A stretch of 64,000 bases of DNA from Elymus sibiricus (taxonomy: Eukaryota > Streptophyta > Magnoliopsida > Poales > Poaceae), in assembly GCA_039707655.1 (NCBI GenBank), contig CM077676.1, positions 430,381,379 through 430,445,378 of the forward strand, in the 5' to 3' direction. How positions within the stretch are numbered: the stretch's first letter is position 1; every line of letters starts with the position of its first letter. Of the stretch, positions 34,173 through 46,105 are shown one piece after another. Both the position numbers and the translations under genes were made by a program. The notes under the pieces are model-generated. The model was not told the DNA's origin. It did no database searches and saw nothing but the letters and a program-made list of their open reading frames with translations.

Positions 34173-34545
34173 CAGGTGCCATCGGTCGTCGCTCCGTCAC
34201 CCTCGCCGCCAGCCACCGGCGGCTCGTCGTCGGCTCCTCGCGGTGTGCGCTCTCGGGCTGCTCTTGGGCCGCCCCTGGCTTCGGGCCGCTCCCGCATGCT
34301 GCGGGTACTGCTGCCACGACAACCTCTTCACCGACCAGTTCGGCTGCCACGGCAGTGTTTTCAGGTCCCAGCGCTGCTGCCACGGCAGAGAATTCGGCGC
34401 CCAGTTTTGCTGCCACGGCAGACTTTTCAGTCGCCAGTTCCGCTGCCACGGCAGCCGACGCAGCCACACCGGCGCCCTCCTCACCTGCCACCTCGGCTGC
34501 CACGGCAGCGCCCACGGCGTCCTCCGACATGGCGGCCCCTCTCTA

Positions 34546-35057
34546 TCTCTTTCTTCATATTTATAGCATTTGCATAGGAGTACGTATATAGCTAGACTCT
34601 TGCATGAGAGCCCACTCCTACCATTTCGCCATGTCTCTTTCCTCCACATAGGCAAAAGTGCCATGTAAACGGGCTATAAGCCCATTATTGTATTTGCTCT
34701 AATTAGATGTCAATTACTAGTATGTAATTGGAGTATGCAGAAATGACAGCCAATTGACCAGCATGTTGACCTGTAGGACGAGGCAGGAACAAGCTAAGGA
34801 CTGATTGTCTAGGAGAGATTCACAATAGTTGCAAAATAAACTATTGAGCTATTTTACAACCGTATTGGTTTCTGATTGTCGAATGAAATTATTTGACTCA
34901 AGGGTATAGATGAACATTCAAGAGGACGAGTGCCTGCACTGCCTGAGAAAAGACATTCACAATAGAAGCTACCTGACCATTGAAAAAATAAATCAAAATA
35001 ACACGTATGTAATAAATAAACATATATTGGACAAAGTGCGCACTTGCGCAACTTCTA
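34546..35057. other. Unassigned stretch between Copia remnant and TPS promoter remnant
   Basis: About 500 bp, AT-rich, with no supported gene or repeat. GCCATGTAAACGGGCTATAAGCCC near 34660 contains a short inverted repeat. Confidence 0.5.
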
Positions 35058-35159
35058 TAATTTGATACAAGAATAGTTGGTCAGGAAGGGGCTTCCGCTA
35101 AAGAAAGATCATGGAGGAGCTAGATCTTTAAGATTCTAATGCCAACCACATCCACATCA
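35058..35159 (+). promoter_or_regulatory. Left half of a TPS-type promoter split by the CACTA element
   Basis: GGGGCTTCCGCTAAAGAAAG, then GGAGCTAGATCTTTAAGATT and CTAATGCCAACCACA, matches the upstream regions of TPS copies B and D. The continuation is at 46392 on the other side of the transposon. No TPS exon follows, so this is the sole trace of another copy. Confidence 0.7.
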
Positions 35160-35186
35160 CACTAGTAGAAAACGGACCTTTTGTCC

Positions 35187-35566
35187 GCAGCTTTAGTCCC
35201 GGTCGGGTTTTGAACCGGCACTAATGTGACCATTAGTCCCGGTTCGGGACGGGCATCATTAGTCGAGGTTCGTTCCGGACCTTTAGTCCCGGTTCGTAAC
35301 ACGAACCGGGACTAATGTGGTGGTGGCAGGCTGGTGTCAGCTGGGGCCCCCACGAGCCCCTTTAGTCCCGGTTGGTATCACCAACCGGGACTACAGGCCC
35401 CCCCTTTAGTCCCGGTTCGTAACACGAACCGGGACTAAAGGGTGGTGGCAGGCTGGTGTCAGCTGGGGCCCCCACGAGCCCCTTTAGTCCCGGTTGGTAT
35501 CATCAACCGGGACTAAAGGCCCCCCCTTTAGTCCCGGTTGGAGATACCAACCGGGACTAAAGATCC
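35187..35566. repeat. 5' subterminal hairpin array of CACTA element 1
   Basis: At least five near-perfect hairpins of the form TTTAGTCCCGGTTSG-loop-CSAACCGGGACTAAA at about 35281-35316, 35360-35398, 35403-35442, 35480-35518 and 35526-35563. A ~122-bp segment is duplicated in tandem (GGTGGTGGCAGGCTGGTGTC at 35318 and 35441). These are likely binding sites for the element's own DNA-binding protein; that role is inferred from En/Spm. Confidence 0.8.
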
Positions 35567-36081
35567 CCTATATGAATTCGGCCAGCCCGATCACAGTACT
35601 CCTCCCTTTTTTTTCCCTTCTTCCCCTCCTTTGTTCTTCCCTCTTCCTCGAGCTCATCCTCCATTTTTGCCAAAATTTGTCAAGATTTGGAGGCACCCCA
35701 TCCATCCAAGTGTTCACAAAGGTTAGCAACTTTGTCCTTTCATCTCTCATTGCTAGATTAGCTCTTGCAATGCTCTATAAGTATAGTGATTTGTGGGTTT
35801 TAGTTTGGGAGTATTTATATGTGGTAGTTCATTTGATTTATATGCAATTTGAGCTCAAATTAACTTCTTACTTTGCATGTGTAGGTGTGGTTTACTTAGT
35901 GCCTTCCCGTCCCCGTCCTAACCACCGTCGATCGCCCGCACCGTCCCGTCGCCGTCACCACACCTTGGTGAGCCTCTTGTTCGTTCTTATCCTTTTTATA
36001 AAAAAAAATCTTATTTGTATGATTTAGATAGTTAATTGTATAATTTTCTTACATGTATGATTGTTTGTTATACATAGTGCC

Positions 36082-36574
36082 ATGACTTTGATATCCGTCC
36101 CCGTCGGCCCTCGTCCGGTTTATGATTCGGATGTGGTATATATATTCTCTTTTATAACTATTTGTTGCATTTCGCGTTTATGACAATTATGCCCATCAAG
36201 TTGACATAGATATTTTTATCTAGGAGGTATGTGAACCGGAAATTGCAACCGACATAGATATTCTTGTCAAGAAGTTAAATTTAGTTGAAAAAGAAAACGA
36301 GTATTTGAAAGAAAAATTGAAAAGAGTTGAAGAAGAGAAGATCAAACTGGAGTTGTATGTTGCCGATGTCGTCGATGATCACAAGATCAAGATGGATGCA
36401 ATGCGCTTGAAGATTAGAAAATTTAAAAAATATGCCATTGATAGTGAGGCTTGGTATCACTATGCTGTTGGATCAAATGTTACCTTAGTTGCGATCTTGA
36501 TCGCATTTATTGTTGCATTTAAATGCTTTAGCTTGAGAGTTTGTATGTTGCTTTATGAGAACAAGTGTGTATGA
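36082..36574 (+). CDS. Small CACTA-encoded coiled-coil membrane protein, function unknown
   Basis: Two exons, 36082-36135 (MTLISVPVGPRPVYDSDV) and 36224-36574, with GT donor at 36136 and TAG acceptor at 36223, give 134 aa. Residues about 24-80 are Lys/Glu-rich with regular Leu/Val spacing (VKKLNLVEKENEYLKEKLKR), a strong coiled coil. Residues about 103-118 (VTLVAILIAFIVAFKCF) form one hydrophobic membrane segment. An upstream spliced leader exon (35885-35967) is plausible. The frame is intact while its two large neighbours are broken. I do not recognise a family, and a role in transposition is not established. Confidence 0.55.
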
Positions 36575-36627
36575 ACTTTATGTATGAACTTGTATTAATT
36601 TGGTCTTTTCGGTGTTGTGTAATGAAG

Positions 36628-39600
36628 ATGAGCCGGCAATGGATGTATGATGACCGATGCTCTCCCCAGTTCATTAATGGCGTGCATACTTTTCTGGTTG
36701 CGGCTGAGGCAAACAAGCGGGCGGATGGTTTTATGTATTGTCCATGTGCTGGCTGTAAGAATGATCGAAATTACTCTAACTCAAGAATCATTCACGTCCA
36801 CCTGTTTGAGTCCGGTTTCTTGTCCGGCTATAACTGTTGGACCAAGCACGGAGAAAGAGGGGTCCTAATGGAAGAGAATGAAGAAGAAGAGGATGACGAC
36901 AGCTATCCTGGCCATGGGTTCCATGAATACGATGGTACAACAATGGGGGAAGAAGCTGAGCCGGCAATGCAGGAAGGAGCTGAAGAAGAGGCATCAGATG
37001 AGCTCGCTGATGATCTTGGTCGGGCCATTGCCGATGCAAATAGAAACTGTGCAAGTGAAAAGGAGAAGCTGAAGTTACAGCGCATGTTAGAGGATCACAA
37101 GAAATTGTTGTACCCAAATTGCGAAGATGACAAGAAAAAGCTGGGTACCACACTGGAATTGCTGCAATGGAAGGCAAAGAATGGTGTACCTGACAAGGCA
37201 TTTGAAAAGTTGCTGAAAATAATGAAGAATAAGCTACCAAAGGACAACGAATTGCCCGACAGTACGTACGAAGCAAAGAAGGCCGTCTGCCCTCTAGGAT
37301 TAGAGGTGCAGAAGATACATGCATGCCCTAATGACTGCATCCTCTACCGCGGTGAGTACGAGGATTTGAATGCATGCCCGGTATGCTGTGCATTGCGCTA
37401 TAAGATCGGCCACGATGACCCTGGTGATGTTGCGGGCGAGCGCCCCAGGAAGAAGATTCCTGCCAAGGTGATGTGGTATGCTCCTATAATACCACGGTTG
37501 AAACGTTTGTTCCAAAACAAAGAGCATGCCAAGTTGATGCGATGGCACAAAGATGACCGTAAGAAAGACGGGAAGTTGAGAGTACCCGCTGACGGATCAC
37601 AGTGGAGAAAAATCGAGAGAAAGTGGAAGGACTTTGCAGATGACGGAAGGAACGTATGGTTTGGTTTAAGTGCAGATGGCATCAATCCTTTTGGGGAGCA
37701 GAGCAGCAATCATAGCACCTGGCCTGTGACTCTATGTATCTATAACCTTCCTCCTTGGTTGTGCATGAAGCGGAAGTTCATTATGATGCCAGTGCTCATC
37801 CAAGGCCCCAAGCAACCCGGCAACGACATTGATGTGTACCTAAGGCCATTAGTCGAAGAACTTTTAGAGCTGTAGAATGGAAAAGGTGTACGTGCGTGGG
37901 ATGAGCACAAACAGCAGGAATTTGACCTGCGAGCGTTGCTGTTTGTAACCATCAATGATTGGCCTGCTCTCAGTAACCTTTCAGGACAGACAAACAAGGG
38001 ATACCACGCATGCACGCACTGTTTAGATGATACCGACAGTATATATTTGGATAAATGTAAGAAGAATGTGTACCTGGGGCATCGTCGATTTCTTCAGAGC
38101 AGGCATCCCGTAAGAAAGAAAGGCAAGCATTTCAAAGGTGAGGCAGATCACTGGAAGAAGCCTCGCCACCGTACTGGTGATGATATACTTGATATGGTCA
38201 AGGATTTAAAAGTAATCTTTGGAAAGGGTCCTGGCGGACAATCTGTTCCGAATGACGCTGACGGACGCGCACCCATGTGGAAGAACAAATCTATATTTTG
38301 GGACCTACCCTATTGGAAAGAGCTAGAGGTCCGCTCTGCAATCGACGTGATGCACGTGACGAAGAATCTTTGCGTGAACCTGCTAAGCTTCTTGGGCGTG
38401 TATGGGAAGACAAAAGATACACCGGAGGCACGGGAGGACCAGCAACGTATGCACGGAGAAGACGGCATGGATCCAAAGCAGTTTCAGGGTCATGCCAGCT
38501 ACGCTCTTACCAAAGAAGAGAAGGAAATCTTCTTCGAATGCCTGCTCAGTATGAAGGTCCCGTCTGGCTTCTCGTCGAATATAAAGGGAATAATAAATAT
38601 GGCAGAGAAAAAGTTCCAGAACCTAAAGTCTCATGACTGCCACGTGATTATGACGCAACTGCTTCCGGTTGCATTGAGGGGGCTTCTACCGGAAAACGTT
38701 CGATTAGCCATTGTGAAGCTATGTGCATTCCTCAATGCAATCTCTCAGAAGGTAATCGATCCAGAAATCTTACCAAGGTTAGAGAATGATTTGGTGCAAT
38801 GTCTTGTCAGTTTCGAGTTGGTGTTCCCACCATCCTTCTTCAATATCATGACGCACGTCCTAGTTCACCTAGTCGAGGAGATTGCCATTCTGGGTCCTGT
38901 ATTTCTACACAATATGTTCCCCTTTGAGAGGTTCATGGGAGTCTTAAAGAAATATGTTCGTAATCGTGCTAGGCCAGAAGGAAGCATCTCCAAGGGCCAT
39001 GAAACAGAGGAGGTCATTGAGTTTTGTGTTGACTTTATTCCTGACATTAAGCCGATTGGTGTTCCTGAATCGCGGCATGAGGGCAGACTGGGTGGAAAAG
39101 GCACGCTAGGAAAGAATTCAGTAATATGCCGGGACGGGCATTCTTTGGCGCAAGCACACTACACAGTTCTACAAAGTTCCGCCTTGGTGGCTCCGTATAT
39201 CGAGCAACACAAGAATATTCTACGCTCCAAACACCCGGAGCAGTCTGACGACTGGATTACACATGAACAAACTGTGACTTTCGCCGGTTGGTTGCAGACA
39301 CGTCTCATGCATGACGACACTTGCAGATGACCTGTACTTGCTGTCCAAGTTACCATCTTCGACTATATTGAGTTTCAAAGGGTACGAGATAAATGGGAAT
39401 ACATTTTACACGATCGCCCAAGATAAAAAGAGCGCCAACCAAAACAGTGGTGTCCGCTTTGATGCTGCAAACACCAATAGGCCAAAGGACACATATTATG
39501 GTTACATAGAGGAGATATGGGAACTTGACTATGGACTTGGTTTGAAGGTCCCTTTGTTTCGGTGCAAATGGGTCAATCTGAGAGGAGGCGGGGTAAAGGA

Positions 39601-39985
39601 AGACCCGCAGTATGGAATGACAACAGTGGATCTCAACAATCTTGGGTACGCAGACGAACCATTCGTCCTAGCCAATGATGTGGCGCAGGTTTTCTATGTG
39701 AAGGACATGTCTACCAAGCCGAGAAAAAGAAAAGATAAGGAAGCGAATACATCATACGATGAGCCAAAGCGCCACATAGTTCTTTCAGGGAAAAGAAACA
39801 TCGTGGGAGTGGAGGACAAGACAGACATGTCAGAAGATTATGAAAAGTTTCATGAAATTGCTCCCTTCACAGTGAATGTTGACCCGAGCATCAAGTTAAA
39901 CGATGAAGATTGTCCATGGTTACGGCACAAAGGGACACACGCGAAGAAAAAGTTTTATATCCAAAGATCCCACTCTGGGATGTGA
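36628..39985 (+). pseudogene. CACTA transposase (TNPD/Tnp2 type), one nonsense and one frameshift
   Basis: ATG at 36628 gives MSRQWMYDDRCSPQFINGVH and a CxCxxCxN-like segment (CPCAGCKNDRNY), the transposase-associated N-terminal domain. The core has MWYAPIIPRLKRLF, ADGINPFG, TWPVTLCIYNLPPWLCMK and LIQGPKQPGNDIDVYL, characteristic of the plant CACTA Tnp2 transposase. TAG at 37873-37875 replaces an expected Trp before NGKGVRAWD, and the same frame continues to about 39325. This includes IDVMHVTKNLCVNLL and a DUF4218-like region (LVHLVEEIAILGPVFLHNMF). A one-base change near 39325 shifts the frame; the C-terminus (GLKVPLFRCKWV, DUF4216-like) follows in the next frame to 39985. It would have made the catalytic transposase, but this copy cannot. 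Confidence 0.9.
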
Positions 39986-40946
39986 CCGGCTTCTCTAGTT
40001 AGTTTCCGGACTTATATATCTGGAAAGTCCCACTTCGGACAAACCGGAGGGAATCTTTGTAATAGAACTCCGACTTATGTGTTTTGGCATTTGAAACGCG
40101 AAGAAATATTATGTCCAAAGCCACGTCATCAATTTTCAACCCTTTCTGACTTCATTTGCTATTTTTCATGCATTTACTGATTTTTTTGAGCTAAATGACC
40201 CTGAAATTGAAAGGCACTACAAATCACAATCAGAAAAGGTTGAAAGTTGGCATGGTATCATCATTTCACCCACATAGCATGTGCTAAAAAGTTGAGAGGG
40301 TTACGGCAAAAACTGGATGCACTTCGTGTACAAAATGGACAATCTCTTTCGAAGTATCACGCTTTCGGACGAAAACTCGTCTGTTACAAAGGAATTTCAT
40401 TTTTTTTAAATAACCTAAGAATTATCAAATTGAATATAATGATAAAACACACTAATATTAAATAGCAGAAAAAAAAATCACTGAAAAATCTTTTTTTTAA
40501 ATAAAGTTATTCACAAACTAGTGATTCACACAAATTTCAAATAATTCAAATTTGAATACTACTGGCACTAACAGAAAGTTTATAATTTTTTTTACCTAAA
40601 GCAAAAAGATTCACTCAGAAACTCTAAATAAAGCAAAAAACAACCAAGAAACAAAAGAAAATAAATATAGAAGAAAACAAAAAAAAACTGAAAAGTAAAA
40701 AAAAAAGCCCGCCTACTGGGCCGCCACGGCCTGCATACGACTAGACACCCACTAGTTGGGCCAGGATGCAGGCCCGCAAGGCCCAGTATGGCCCACAGGG
40801 CAGGAAAGAACGGTAGGCCTTGTAGGCCTGCTTTAGAGAGGAGCTCGAATGAGCTACCGCGGCGGGGTTTATAAACCAGTGCGAGCGCCCTTCGCTGGGC
40901 GAGGTGGGACTAAACATCCACCACACTGCGCCGTGCCAGGAACAGG
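39986..40946 (+). promoter_or_regulatory. Transposase 3' region and promoter of the second CACTA gene
   Basis: The first 700 bp are AT-rich with A/T runs and no coding frame. From 40710 the composition changes abruptly to GC-rich with GGGCC/GGCCC words, and GGTTTATAAACC at 40867-40878 provides a palindromic TATA box (TATAAA 40870-40875). The hairpin cluster follows within 75 bp. A promoter is inferred from the TATA box and its place ahead of the second gene. Confidence 0.5.
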
Positions 40947-41144
40947 CCTTTAGTCGCGGTTGGAGCCACCAACCGCGACTAAAGGGGGGCCTTTAGTCGC
41001 GGTTGGAGCCACCAACCGCGACTAAAGGTGAATTTCATCCAGTCCAAGCGGCGGGAAGCGAGACCTTTAGTCGCGGTTGGTGGCTCCAACCGCGGCTAAA
41101 GGTGGCCTTTAGTCGCGGTTGGAACCACCAACCGCGACTAAAGG
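40947..41144. repeat. Internal hairpin cluster of CACTA element 1
   Basis: Four hairpins of about 39 bp (40947-40985, 40990-41028, 41064-41102, 41106-41144), each CCTTTAGTCGCGGTTGG-loop-CCAACCGCGACTAAAGG. They match the terminal hairpins except that GTCCCGG is GTCGCGG with the compensating change in the other arm. The cluster sits just after the TATA box of the second gene. Confidence 0.85.
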
Positions 41145-42061
41145 CTCTCATATAACTCCACTTACGAAAAATTCACCATCCTCTCCATTCTCTCGACGCC
41201 AAACACAAACGACGCCGCCAGGCTGCTGCGCGCCGCCGCCTGCCCCGATCGACGCCGTCGCCGCCCCCGACGCTGGCCGCCCGCCCCTCCTCGTCGACCC
41301 CTACTCCGGACGTGCCCTTCCTCGCCGATCCCCGACGGCGCCGCCGGCCCGCGCGCGCGCGCCAGCTCCTCATTGCGCCGCCTGCCCCGACGCCATCGCT
41401 GCCCCCGATTCACCTCGCCTCGCCGTCGCCCCGCTGTGAGCTCAGTTCCTCCCTCTCCCCCCCCCTCCCTCGCCCCCTGCCGCCATGGCCGGCCGCCCGT
41501 CCCCGAGCCCCCCCCCCAGACACACATGCATGAACACACACACACACACACATTTTCTATTTAGATGATTTAGTTGTTTTTCACTAGTATATATGTATGT
41601 ATGAATGCATGTTAGATGGATATAATTAGTGTTTAATTAGTATAGATTTTTTTATATAATGTTGTTTTTCTGTTTTTTAATGGATGTATAGAAGTATGCT
41701 TAATTAGTGTTTCTTTTTCTGTTTTTTAATTTTTTATACTTTTAGTTATAGAAATGTTAGATGAATGTTTTTTAGTTTTTTATACTTTTAGTTATAGCTA
41801 GATAAATGTTAGATATAAAAACGTTGAGGAATTTTGACATTTGATCCAATGTATAGCAATTAGTATTTGCAAAAGTTGCATATTTTAATGTTGTATTTGC
41901 AATAGATTTTCTTAGTCCTTTAAGGGATTAATTATCAGGAATGCCCCCATTATGGATGTGCACAAGTTGATCCAATTTCTTTCTGATCTCATGCATCTAC
42001 CTTTTGGATCTCTGAATACTAAATTGTTTTATCTTTCTTCTGGATTAGTTAAATAAAAGCT

Positions 42062-45000
42062 ATGGACAATACCGGCAGAGAAGGAGAAGAGGCTGTGTTC
42101 GACATCATACGCTCCACGAGCCGAGATGATCATGATGACGGCTCGCAATATCTGAACCCTTCGGGTGAGGGTATGATGTTTGATGAAGACGAACGAATAG
42201 ATGAAGGTGACGACAACGATGTTGACGAAGAAAATGTTCTTCAAATAACAATGACCGGCGAGGTATATTTAATATATAAGCCATCCGGTGATCATTACAT
42301 GTCTTAATTGATTTGTATGTATTAACGAATCGATCTTTCTTCTTTTAGGCCTCCGGATCGAGCAAATCTTGTACAAGCGACAGGGTAGTTCGAGGCCCGG
42401 CCGAAAAGTTGGACAAAGGCGTAAAGTTCAACATCGATTCCATCAAAACATCAACTGGCGAACCGCTTGAACCTAAGAAAAATGCGACCACGTTCAAGAA
42501 TCAATGCGGAGTTATTGTCAGGGACCAAATCCCGATCTCCGTTTAAGAATGGAGAAAGCCAGCAAAGGGAGATCGAGCAGGAGTTACTTTTGTCGACGAA
42601 AGAGCAAAAGATGTGCTTTGGACTACGCTCATGGAACATTTCACCCTACCAGATAATTTGACAGATGTAGATCTGAAGAAAGTCAGAAACTATGCTCTTA
42701 AAAAGATGGCGATCGCATTCAACACCTTCAAGAAAAATGCATGGGCTAAGTACGTCAAATCAAAAAAGAAGACTCCAGAATTCACGGGAGCACTGGTGAA
42801 GGCAAAAGATCACTGGCACGCTTTCGTGAAGTTCAAGGAATCGGAAGAAGCTAAGGAACTGTCGAGGAAAAACAAGATTAATGCTGCGAAAAAGAAGTGG
42901 CACCATCGTCTGGGGCCAGGTGGCTACCAGGTGGCCCTGCCTAAGTGGCATCAATCTGAGCAAGAGATGATTAGTAAACGGGTCAGTCCAGTTACATTGA
43001 CATGGCCCCCCAGGTGCAGGACATGGTTTTATGCGCATGGGGGGAAGTTGGACCCAGAGACAGGGCTGGTTATGGTGAAGGCAAGTCTTAAAGAAGCGAC
43101 AGACGAAATACTTATTGCAATAGAAGAAGCTCGATCGGGGGTGTTCACGCCCAACAGAGATAACGACGAGCTTACGCGCGCCCTGAAGAATCCTGAACAC
43201 CCGGGAAGAACACGAGGCAAAGGCGTTGTTCCGTGGTATGAGGGGTTTGCGGATTGGAACGACGACTATAGAAGTCGTGCGAGAAAGAAGAAGCATGAGG
43301 AGCAGAAGAAGAAGGAGGAAGCACTCCGCCTTGAAGGCCTAATATCCTCGCTCCTGGAGTTGGAACGATTTGTCAGGCGGCAGCAGGAGCAGATCGACTC
43401 ACTCAGCCAGGAAAGGGTGTCTCAGCGGCAGCATGAGCAGATCGATCCAGCATTGGATAGCACCGTCCCATCTATGCTGAGAAGCAGCGTGGGTTCTGCC
43501 CCGGCCGATATTGATAATGCACTGCTAGCTAGCTACCCTGTGGATGATATCAAAGACAGGACTAACTGTGAGCTACACATGAAAATGAAGAACTTATCCA
43601 TGAAGGTGGCGGACGGCTATGCTTTAGCAAATCCCCCTGAAGCAACCTTCCATTGCAATCCCATTCCAGCTGGCTATGCTCGTGTCGGGGTTGATGAAGT
43701 GATGTCAGGATATCACGATCTACAACTTGACATTCTTGGAGGTGACGAGGAGAGAACACTGGGAGAGGCCATACATCGTATCATTCTATGGAAAAAGGAT
43801 CGCATCGTCTTTCCAAGGCCACCGACTCCTCCTTCTCCAAGTCCTCCGCCGCTTCAGTCGACTCCTCCTCCTCCAAGTCCGGCACCGTGTCAGCCGACTC
43901 CTCCTCCAAGTCCGGCACGACGTCAGCCAACTCCTCCTCCTCCAAGTCAGCCGACTCAGCGTGCTCCGCCTAAGCAACAACGGAAGAGAGAGGCCGCAGC
44001 TACGACGGCTAGCGGTACAACAGACAAGAAATTCAAACATGGTCCAAGCCTCAAGCCTCTTCCGAAGTTGTCTTACCACCTGACTCAGGAGGAACTCGAT
44101 GACGCATGTGATGCCCAATTGAAGGCCCATTTTGCACCGAAACCGCCCGCGCCGCCAAAGGAGAAAGTACCTGAGCATGTATCACAACACTTTATTGATA
44201 TGGCTCGACCGGCTGACAATCAGAAGGACTCCGACTATGTGCGGTCTATCAAGAAGTCATATTCTGCAGGGCAAAAGGAGTCGAGCTCGAGCTCGAGCCA
44301 AGCAGTTGGCAAAAAAAACGGGAAAACTGTTCCCCAGCTGGGAGAACAAGCAGTGCAATCGATCCCCCCGCTCATTGTACAAACACATGTGAGTACCGCC
44401 GATCGGCCGGCAATAACCGACGATCTTAGAAGGCAGGCTAAAGAGGCCGGTGTCACTGTTGAACAACTCCTAGGCCTTGAGGAAATCCCCGGGATTACAG
44501 AGGAGGAAGTAAAATACCAATATGTCCGTGGCAAACCTCTGGTCAAGCCTGACGATGTCAAGCTTCTACCAACGAGAATGTACAATTTGCATACGTGGTA
44601 CATGCAAAAAACAACAAATACCAATGAAGAGTCCCTCATGGTGAAAGTCAAGCCAGAGCATTACTTCCATGGAAAAGATGTGTGGATTGATTTTTCAGAG
44701 TTGTTTGAGTTATTCCAACAAGACGCACTAGACAAATCTATCGTCAGTTGCTATTGTCTGTAAGTGATTTCTTTCTGTAATTTAAGTCTCTAGCTAGCTA
44801 GCTAGATGTGCTCTCGTTCATTAACTGTAATTATCCTCACTATATTCTTTTCTGTGGTATTATGCAGAATGAAGATGTATGAAATGAAAAAAACTAGACG
44901 CTATGGAGTTGGGTTCATTGACCCAAATACGATTAATCAGGCGATATGGGAAGATTAATATTCGAGAGAAGACACAGAGAGATTCCTGCTAGAGTTTTTG

Positions 45001-45884
45001 AAGCAACTAAACACCCAACCAAAAATACTACTTCCTTACAACTTCGGGTGAGTGTTACTATATCTTGTACTACAAATTCTATTTTTTGCTTACTAGATGT
45101 TAATAAGTGTAGTTGATGAGTTATGCACATGCCCGCTTATTTATAAAAAACGTGTGCGCATGCAGTTTCCACTGGATCTTGTTAATCATTGAAGTTGACA
45201 AGGGAAAAGTTGAAGTACTGGACTCACTATATAAGGATCCATCCGAATACGCAACCGTGAAGGGGATGTTCGACAGGTAATTTCAATCATTATCGCACTA
45301 TGTCTGCCTCTTTACTTCATTTCCTGATATCAACTAGTTAGTAACTCATTTATTCATTTTCTTTGCCGGCGGGTAGGGCTTGGAAAAAGTTCATCGAAGA
45401 GGTCCCCGGCCAATGGAAACAACAGCTGAAATGGGTGCGACCCAAGGTAATTAAGTAGTACTAGCTAGCTACGTCCGTGTATCTCTTTAATTCTAGTTTC
45501 AATACCATTATCATGCTTGATTAATTATTACCTGATTGAATTTTATTCTCGTAAAGTACATGAGGCAGGAGAAGGGGAATAGTTTATGCGCATACTATGT
45601 TTGCGAGAATATTCGCATGATCACGTCTGAAAGGAGCATAGATGAAAAAACTCTTTGGGTACGTTTGCCAGAACACTATCCATAATTTTTTTATCATGAT
45701 CTAGCTAATATATATACACACAATTAATATATTCATCTTGATCTCCTGATTATAGATGATAGAGATGCGGGGCCAGCTCCTACCAACGGCTCGCGTACGA
45801 GCAATTCAAGAGGAAATAGCTGGATTTCTGGTCGACCAGGTCATAGATCCCAAAGGAGAATACCATTACAAGATCAAGCAGTAA
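42062..45884 (+). pseudogene. CACTA second gene: plant transposase-like protein fused to Ulp1-like cysteine protease, two nonsense codons
   Basis: Seven exons can be read: 42062-42262, 42349-44759, 44868-45047, 45166-45276, 45377-45446, 45557-45658 and 45756-45884, all GT-AG. Exon 1 is acidic (DDEDERIDEGDDNDVDEEN-like). Exon 2 holds the Ptta/En/Spm-type region (NTFKKNAWAKYVKSKKKTPE and PGGYQVALPKW), a Lys/Glu coiled coil, a proline-rich linker and EHYFHGKDVWIDFSELFEL. Exons 3-7 encode a C48/Ulp1-like domain with FHWILLII (His), VEVLDSL (Asp) and SLCAYYVCENI (Cys). TAA at 42544-42546 (probably Gln) and TAA in exon 3 after AIWED break the frame. A non-coding 5' leader with Pro/Ala-rich composition (about 41160-41437) precedes it. 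Confidence 0.85.
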
Positions 45885-46105
45885 TGCCCTGCATATGTAA
45901 TGATCCGCAAATTGTAGGAGAAATTGTATATACCAAATTGTATATATATATGTATGTGAATGGTCGTCGTACGAGAAATTCGATTTATATATATATGCAC
46001 AACGTGTACAGTATGTAGTAGCGTAATATATGTTTGAAATGAAAAATAATTAAATGGAAACACAAAATTAAAAGGAAAAATAAACCAAAATTAAAAGAAT
46101 TAAAT

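Larger units (their letters stand above)
30798..34545 (+). mobile_element. Truncated Copia retrotransposon (5' LTR, gag, protease, integrase)
   Basis: A short LTR (30798-30959), an initiator-Met-type primer site and a gag-pol frame up to integrase are present. Reverse transcriptase, RNase H and 3' LTR are missing. The corresponding site without the element is seen at about 56010 (GAACATCCTC). The leader is interrupted by an unrelated LTR (31102-31579). The 3' boundary is uncertain; the last element-like sequence is an Ala/Ser/Thr-rich linker ending near 34545. Confidence 0.8.

Noticed and set aside
35494..36027. 177-codon frame at the CACTA left end
   Set aside because: It runs through the hairpin array and an apparent intron; the spliced small gene at 36082-36574 is better supported.
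41162..41551. GC-rich frames on both strands around 41.1-41.6 kb
   Set aside because: Pro/Ala/Arg-rich in every frame. The region is better explained as the untranslated leader of the CACTA second gene.
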